Source: Nocardioides sp.
GTDB taxonomy: Bacteria > Actinomycetota > Actinomycetes > Propionibacteriales > Nocardioidaceae
Assembly: GCA_021731205.1 (NCBI GenBank)
Contig: JAKFXV010000196.1
Coordinates: forward strand, 1-15,108
Reading direction: 5' to 3'
Length of the DNA stretch: 15,108 nucleotides
Below are positions 10,729 through 15,108 of the stretch, piece by piece. The notes beneath the pieces are model-generated. The model was not told where the DNA came from. It did no database searches and was given only the letters and a program-made list of their open reading frames with translations. The stretch's first letter is position 1, and each line of letters opens with the position of its first letter. A program made the translations under genes and the position numbers.

Positions 10729-11844
10729 CTAAGGGCGAACTGTTGACTCGACCCTACCTCGCGCCCGGTCAACCAGATCGATTCCCAGCCCAGGGCCCTG
10801 TGCACCAGGCATCAGGTGGTCGTGCAGCAGCTCGTCGCCGGCGAGTGACCATGGCCGGCGCTGCGCCTGATTGTGGGCGTGCGCGCCGAGTTCAGCCCGA
10901 AGTTCTGGATCGGTGAGCCGGCGTACGGCGGCCGCGAGCCCTCCCTCCACGGGATCGAACAGCAGCCCGTCGACGCCGTGCTTGACGATCTCGGCTGCCG
11001 CGCCGTGGCGGGCGACCACGACGGGGACCCCACCGGCCCGCGCGGCGCGCACCGCGTGGCCGCAGGTGAGCTGATCTCCTGGGTAGACCAGCACGTCCAA
11101 GGACGCGATCGCGGTGCCCAGGGCGCCGGTTGACATCGGGTCGAGGAACGTTGCCTCCGGCAGGCGGTCACCCAGCCAGCCCGCCTGGGTGCCGCTGCCG
11201 ATCATCACCGGCCGCACCCGATCCAGGTCGGCGAGTTCGGTCAGCCGTCGTACGCCGTGTCGCTTGCGCAACTCACCCACGTAACCGACCACCAGGCTTG
11301 GTCCACCCGGTTGGCCCGACCTGGCCCAATGATCGTGGCGCGCTTGATCACGCAGCCGGGGGTGGAAGGCCTCGAGGTCGTGCCCCGGGACCCACACGCG
11401 CGGCTGCAGCCCGCGTTCGCCAAGGTGGCCGGCAACCCATTGCGACGTCACCAGGAAACGGCTGGCTCGGGCGATCACCTGCTCGACGTACGACGCGGGG
11501 AGGTAGCCAGTCAGCGGACGCTGCTCGATGACGATCGTCTTCAGACTGGACCGAACGGCCCGCTTCAGCGCCTTGCTACCAAACTCCTCCGGCGTGATCG
11601 CGAGCATCACGTCTGGTCCGAAGTCGGCGAGGGCTTCGGTGATGCGGGCGCCGCGTTGACGCGATCCTACGATCCGACGCACCGGCGCCCCACGGTACGA
11701 CGCCGTGCCCGACGACGCGGTGATCACGTGCACGGGCACCTGGGCGTCGATGAGCGCATCGACCACGTGCCGAGCGGTGACCGTCCGGTCGTCCCGGGTG
11801 GGTAGGAAGGTGTCGGAAACGACACTCACACGCGCGTGGGCCAC
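10729..11844 (-). CDS. Glycosyltransferase family 4-like protein with degenerate E-x7-E motif
   Basis: With the GTG start at 11844 this is a 371-residue protein, the usual size for GT4 enzymes (GT-B fold). The N-terminus 'RVSVVSDTFLPTRDD' matches the first strand and loop of mannosyltransferases related to MgtA/PimB. Later blocks are 'VPGHDLEAFHP' (152-162), 'VVGYVGELRKRHG' (185-197) and 'GVPVVVARHGAAAEIVKHG' (272-290). The open frame runs on to 12129, but the added 95 residues are low-quality sequence with no family similarity. GTG codons at 11853 and 11829 are alternative starts. The usual donor-binding E-x7-E appears to be lost: L259 and A267 stand at those positions, and there is no Glu between D257 and E285. 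It may be an inactive, auxiliary or donor-shifted GT. No gene beside it tells its acceptor. Confidence 0.8.
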   Translation of the reverse strand: MAHARVSVVSDTFLPTRDDRTVTARHVVDALIDAQVPVHVITASSGTASYRGAPVRRIVGSRQRGARITEALADFGPDVMLAITPEEFGSKALKRAVRSSLKTIVIEQRPLTGYLPASYVEQVIARASRFLVTSQWVAGHLGERGLQPRVWVPGHDLEAFHPRLRDQARHDHWARSGQPGGPSLVVGYVGELRKRHGVRRLTELADLDRVRPVMIGSGTQAGWLGDRLPEATFLDPMSTGALGTAIASLDVLVYPGDQLTCGHAVRAARAGGVPVVVARHGAAAEIVKHGVDGLLFDPVEGGLAAAVRRLTDPELRAELGAHAHNQAQRRPWSLAGDELLHDHLMPGAQGPGLGIDLVDRARGRVESTVRP

Positions 11845-12129
11845 GGAACCCACCCTGCACAGACTCGCTGACCGAACGGAGTCGTCTCGGCCAACGCCAG
11901 AGGTCGGTCCGGTGAACGTCGCAACGATGGGAGAACGCCTGATCCCCAGAAGGCGAGTGGTGAACGCTCCAGCATCGCCTGGTCCTTGGCGAGCAGCCGG
12001 CTCTCGGCCGTCGAGAACGACGTCGGTCACCGAGCGAGATCCGGGCTCCACTCGCCCGACGTGCGTCTCCGCGTCGGAAACCTCACATCTTGTGGCTGTG
12101 GTGTCCACCGCCTCCCTATCCTGCGTCAC
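11845..12129. other. Divergent intergenic region between GT-like gene and mutA
   Basis: These 285 bp lie between the minus-strand GT-like gene and mutA. Both strands stay open in one frame across much of it, but the translated segments look like noise. It should carry the promoters of both genes. A likely -10 for mutA lies at its right end. No long inverted repeat, riboswitch-like element or small ORF with a ribosome-binding site was found. Confidence 0.55.
12117..12122 (+). promoter_or_regulatory. Candidate -10 box of mutA (leaderless start)
   Basis: TATCCT fits TANNNT and ends seven bases before the ATG at 12130, which has no Shine-Dalgarno sequence. Transcription would start at or one base before the start codon. 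TTGTGG at 12090-12095 is too far (21 bp) for a good -35. Confidence 0.45.
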
Positions 12130-13833
12130 ATGCGTGTTAACGCCGTGTCGCAGAGCGACTGGGAGGCAGCGGCCGGCGCCGTGCTGCGCAAGCAGCGACT
12201 CCTCGCGAGCGAGGACCCCGATTCCCTGGTCTGGGAGCGACTGCAGCGACGCACTGTCGAGGGCATCGCTCTCACCCCGCTGGGCGTCCCCGAAGACCTC
12301 GGCGAGGTGCCGTCAACCCGGCGCAATCTCAAGCGCGGTCCCTGGGACATCCGAGTTCGTACGACGGGCGGAGCGGCCGCGCTCGACGAACTCGAGAACG
12401 GCGCCAACTCGCTGTGGCTCTCGCTCCCTGGCGCTGCAACGGTCACCGACATCGCGAGCCGCTTGGACGGCGTACTGACCGATCTCGCGCCTGTCGTGCT
12501 CGACACGACCGAGCCCACTGCCAGACGCCCCTTCTGCGAGTGGCTGGGCTCGACGGGGGTGCGACCCGCGCAGGGCACCGGGCTAGGGGCAGACCCGATC
12601 GGGCATTCGTTCTCCCGGGGTTTCGACACGGTTCCTGAGGAGGCGCGCGAGCGCCGTCTCGAAGGGCAACCACCGGAGGTGGGGGAGATCGCGGAGCTGG
12701 CCCTCGCCGCCGGCATCCTCGGGTTCACGGTCGACGGCACCACCGTCCACGATCGCGGCGCCGGCGACGCCCAAGAGGTGGGCTACACGTTGGCGTCCGG
12801 CGTCGCCTACCTCCGCGAGATCGCCGCCACCGGAGTCGCCATCGACGACGCGTTCGGGCTCATCGAGTTCCGGTACGCCGCCACGGACGAGCAGTTCGTC
12901 ACGATCGCCAAGCTCCGCGCCGCGCGCCAACTGTGGGCGCGAGTCGCCGAACTCTGCGACGCCGACCCGGCTTCGGGACGCCAACGGCAGCACGCTGTGA
13001 CGAGCCGCCCGATGATGACGCGCTACGACCCCTGGGTGAACATGCTCCGTACGACCGTAGCGGCCTTCGCGGCCGGCGTTGCGGGAGCCGACGCGATCAC
13101 GGTGACCCCGTTCGACGCGGCCCTGGGGGAGTCCGACGACTTCGCGCGACGGATCGCCCGGAACACCTCCTCGCTGCTGATCGAGGAGTCCCATGCGGCC
13201 AAGGCGGCCGATCCGGTGGCCGGTGCCTACGCCGTCGAGCGACTCACGTCCGATCTGGCAACGGCGGCCTGGGCCGAGTTCGGCCGGATCGAGGCGGCCG
13301 GCGGGGTCCGTGCCGCGATCGCCGACGGATCACTGGCCCGGCGCGTTGCCGAGACCGCCACTCGGCGCAGGGATCAGGTGGCGAGGCGACAGCGCCCGGT
13401 CACGGGGGTCTCGCAGTTCCCCAAGCTGCACGAGACCCTGCCCGAGCGCGCACCCCACCCGAACGGCACGTGGTTGGTCGACTCCTACGCCGCCGACTTC
13501 GAGGCGCTCCGGGACTTACCCGTCGCGCACGTCGGCCTCGTGACGATGGGTCCCCGAGACGAGCACCATGCTCGCGAGACCTTCGCCACGAACCTCTTCC
13601 AAGCCGGCGGCTTCGCGATCGGCGAGGCCGACCCCCCACAGGTCGTCTGCCTGGTCGGCACCGACGCGGCGTACGCCGAGTCCGGGGCCGAGGTCATCGC
13701 CGGCCTGCGGGCCGCCGGCGCCCGACATGTGGTGCTCATGGGGCGACCCGGTGACCTGGCTGTGGACGACTCGTTCGCCCTCGGTGACGACGCGGTGGCC
13801 TTCCTGCGCCGGACGAGGCAGGCGTCGCGATGA
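12130..13833 (+). CDS. mutA: Methylmalonyl-CoA mutase small subunit
   Basis: This 567-residue protein is the non-catalytic beta subunit of the heterodimeric B12 enzyme that interconverts methylmalonyl-CoA and succinyl-CoA. It has the N-terminal dimer region, a mutase-type barrel with '[21 protein letters not shown]' and '[25 protein letters not shown]' elements, and a C-terminal cobalamin-domain relic from about residue 458. In that relic the catalytic D-x-H-x-x-G is replaced by D477-E-H-H-A-R482, as expected for small subunits. The open frame extends to 11986, but ATG 12130 is preferred because the family N-terminus '[14 protein letters not shown]' follows at once and a TANNNT box sits just upstream; GTG 12145 is an alternative. 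Residues 163-182 are encoded by a repeat-like stretch. Leu463 uses the rare TTA codon. The stop overlaps the mutB start (ATGA). Confidence 0.94.
   Translation: MRVNAVSQSDWEAAAGAVLRKQRLLASEDPDSLVWERLQRRTVEGIALTPLGVPEDLGEVPSTRRNLKRGPWDIRVRTTGGAAALDELENGANSLWLSLPGAATVTDIASRLDGVLTDLAPVVLDTTEPTARRPFCEWLGSTGVRPAQGTGLGADPIGHSFSRGFDTVPEEARERRLEGQPPEVGEIAELALAAGILGFTVDGTTVHDRGAGDAQEVGYTLASGVAYLREIAATGVAIDDAFGLIEFRYAATDEQFVTIAKLRAARQLWARVAELCDADPASGRQRQHAVTSRPMMTRYDPWVNMLRTTVAAFAAGVAGADAITVTPFDAALGESDDFARRIARNTSSLLIEESHAAKAADPVAGAYAVERLTSDLATAAWAEFGRIEAAGGVRAAIADGSLARRVAETATRRRDQVARRQRPVTGVSQFPKLHETLPERAPHPNGTWLVDSYAADFEALRDLPVAHVGLVTMGPRDEHHARETFATNLFQAGGFAIGEADPPQVVCLVGTDAAYAESGAEVIAGLRAAGARHVVLMGRPGDLAVDDSFALGDDAVAFLRRTRQASR
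12617..12676 (+). repeat. Possible decayed copy of the mutB repeat inside mutA
   Basis: The stretch opens with GGGGTTTCGACAC and closes with CAACCACCGG, the same edges as the repeat in mutB and in the same reading frame (Gly-Phe-Asp-Thr ... Gln-Pro-Pro). Its centre reads like the element in the opposite orientation (TGAGGAG ... CGTCTCGAA) and contains a GGCGC-GCGA-GCGCC hairpin (12642-12655). It encodes residues 163-182. Because GAG/GCG/CGC codons for a helix could produce this by chance, confidence is limited. Confidence 0.4.
13516..13518 (+). other. Rare TTA leucine codon in mutA
   Basis: Codon 463 of mutA is TTA. In high-GC actinomycetes this codon is scarce and in streptomycetes makes translation depend on the bldA tRNA. 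I did not tabulate codons for the whole window. Confidence 0.9.
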
Positions 13834-15108
13834 CCATTCCCGAGTCCTTCGCGAACCTGCCGATCTCCGGGGGTTTCGAGACGCTCGCTTCGCTCGCTCC
13901 TCAACCACCGGGGGGGTGGCACTCCCCGGAGGGGATCGAGATCAAGTCGAGCTACGCGCCGGCGGACTTGGAGTCGGTCGACCACCTCGGCACCTGGCCC
14001 GGCTTCGCGCCCTACCTCCGCGGCCCCTATCCGACGATGTTCACCACCCAGCCGTGGACGATCCGTCAGTACGCCGGGTTCTCCACCGCCGAGGAGTCCA
14101 ACGCCTTCTATCGAGCCAACCTGGCGGCCGGGCAGAAGGGGCTCAGCGTCGCCTTCGACCTCGCCACACACCGGGGCTACGACTCCGACCACCCGCGGGT
14201 GCGCGGTGACGTCGGGATGGCGGGTGTCGCGATCGACTCGATCCTCGACGCCCGGACCCTGTTCGACGGGATCCCACTGGACCAGATGAGCGTCTCGATG
14301 ACGATGAACGGCGCCGTCCTACCGATCATGGCGCTCTACATCGTCGCCGCGGAGGAGCAGGGAGTCGCCCCCGAGCAGCTCACCGGGACCATCCAGAACG
14401 ACATCCTCAAGGAGTTCATGGTCCGCAACACCTACATCTACCCCCCGAGCCCCAGCATGCGGATCGTGTCCGACATCTTCGCCTACACCGCCGCGCACAT
14501 GCCCAAGTTCAACTCGATCTCCATCTCCGGGTATCACATCCAGGAGGCGGGAGCGACGGCCGACCTGGAGCTCGCCTACACACTGGCTGACGGCGTCGAA
14601 TACCTCCGAGCCGGCGTGGCCGCCGGCCTCGATATCGATCGGTTCGCCCCCCGACTGAGCTTCTTCTTCGGCATCGGCATGAACTTCTTCATGGAGGTCG
14701 CCAAGCTTCGCGCCGCGCGGTTGCTCTGGACCCGTCTCGTGCAGGAGTTCGGCCCGACCAACCCGCGGAGCCTGAGCCTGCGCACGCACTGCCAGACCAG
14801 CGGCTGGTCACTCACCGCACAAGACGTCTACAACAACGTGCAGCGCACCTGCATCGAGGCGATGGCGGCGACCCAGGGGCTGACCCAGAGCCTGCACACC
14901 AACGCCCTCGACGAAGCCATCGCGCTGCCGAGCGAGTTCTCGGCCCGGATCGCCCGCAACACCCAACTCCTGCTCCAGCAGGAGAGCGGCACCACCGAGA
15001 TCATCGACCCCTGGGGCGGGTCGTACTACGTCGAGCGGCTCACCCATGACCTGGCCGAACGCGCGTGGAGCCACATCCGCGAGGTCGAGGACGCCGGCGG
15101 GACTGTCT
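13830..15108 (+). CDS. mutB: Methylmalonyl-CoA mutase large subunit (3' truncated by window)
   Basis: This is the catalytic alpha subunit, open to the window end: 426 residues of about 730 are visible, covering the N-terminal arm and most of the substrate barrel; the C-terminal B12 domain lies outside. Key residues fit the Propionibacterium enzyme at a constant offset of 8: Y81 in 'WTIRQYAGF', R199 in '[11 protein letters not shown]' and H236 in '[11 protein letters not shown]'. The Tyr/Arg pair indicates methylmalonyl-CoA, not isobutyryl-CoA, as substrate. H320 and Q322 near the cofactor are kept, with Cys at 321 where Ser is usual, and Leu351 replaces His in 'TQGHTQSLHTN'. The ATG overlaps the mutA stop (ATGA), with GAGG at 13815-13818 as a ribosome-binding site. 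Residues 15-27 are encoded by an inserted repeat. Confidence 0.97.
   Translation, partial: MTIPESFANLPISGGFETLASLAPQPPGGWHSPEGIEIKSSYAPADLESVDHLGTWPGFAPYLRGPYPTMFTTQPWTIRQYAGFSTAEESNAFYRANLAAGQKGLSVAFDLATHRGYDSDHPRVRGDVGMAGVAIDSILDARTLFDGIPLDQMSVSMTMNGAVLPIMALYIVAAEEQGVAPEQLTGTIQNDILKEFMVRNTYIYPPSPSMRIVSDIFAYTAAHMPKFNSISISGYHIQEAGATADLELAYTLADGVEYLRAGVAAGLDIDRFAPRLSFFFGIGMNFFMEVAKLRAARLLWTRLVQEFGPTNPRSLSLRTHCQTSGWSLTAQDVYNNVQRTCIEAMAATQGLTQSLHTNALDEAIALPSEFSARIARNTQLLLQQESGTTEIIDPWGGSYYVERLTHDLAERAWSHIREVEDAGGTV
13872..13906 (+). repeat. Dispersed palindromic-type repeat inserted in mutB coding sequence
   Basis: A 35-bp stretch begins GGTTTCGAGACG and ends CTCCTCAACC, with CGCTCGCTTCGCTCGCTC between them (a near-perfect 9-bp direct duplication). 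Its ends are complementary (GGTT/AACC, GAG/CTC). I recall this pattern as a very abundant intergenic element in Nocardioides genomes. Here it is in frame near codon 15 of mutB and encodes '[13 protein letters not shown]', unlike the N-terminal linker of other MutB proteins. The 5' edge has G where the usual form has T before GGTTTC. Confidence 0.7.

Noticed and set aside
11845-12129. N-terminal extension of the glycosyltransferase-like gene by 95 codons
   Set aside because: The extension has no resemblance to GT4 proteins, and the family's first strand starts right after the GTG at 11844.
11986-12129. Upstream extension of mutA by 48 codons
   Set aside because: The added residues look non-coding, and the ATG at 12130 gives the normal family N-terminus with a -10 box just upstream.
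13485-14192. Minus-strand open frame across the mutA-mutB junction
   Set aside because: Both mut genes have all expected motifs on the plus strand; the antisense translation has no recognisable feature.

Overview
The window looks like chromosomal core sequence from a high-GC actinomycete. A Nocardioides-like member of the Propionibacteriales is my best guess. The reasons are the strong G/C bias at third codon positions, frequent GTG starts, a monomeric NADP isocitrate dehydrogenase, an Sdh1-type (type F) succinate dehydrogenase, a two-subunit methylmalonyl-CoA mutase, and a dispersed repeat inside mutB that I recall as common in Nocardioides genomes. The genus is an inference from memory, not something the sequence proves.

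Layout. Positions 39-794 hold a secreted lipoprotein of unknown function. Positions 839-4691 hold icd (monomeric isocitrate dehydrogenase), trpS (overlapping icd by 11 bp) and a 2H phosphoesterase of the 2'-5' RNA ligase family. Positions 4814-8310 hold a tightly packed sdhC-sdhA-sdhB operon. Its end converges on a minus-strand group (8370-11844): a glycosyltransferase-like protein, then after 92 bp a DUF1611 (DgcN-like) P-loop protein translationally coupled to an ornithine/alanine racemase-family PLP enzyme. A divergent intergenic region of about 285 bp separates this from mutA-mutB (12130 to the window end). mutB is cut by the window edge.

Function. Propionyl-CoA-derived methylmalonyl-CoA becomes succinyl-CoA through MutAB. 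Succinate is oxidised by the Sdh complex, and Icd makes 2-oxoglutarate and NADPH. This is TCA-cycle and odd-chain/branched-chain carbon metabolism, interrupted by a small probable D-amino-acid cassette and housekeeping tRNA genes.

Points of most interest: (1) a repeat-like palindrome inserted in frame in the N-terminal linker of mutB, with a possible decayed relative in mutA in the same reading frame; (2) the DUF1611 plus PLP-racemase pair, a possible D-amino-acid pathway in which a racemase replaces the epimerase partner known elsewhere; (3) a GT4-like protein lacking both glutamates of the E-x7-E motif; (4) several starts that look leaderless, with a TANNNT box 6-7 nt upstream; (5) a 12-bp tandem repeat that extends the N-terminus of Icd. 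I found no tRNA, rRNA, CRISPR array, insertion sequence or prophage gene.
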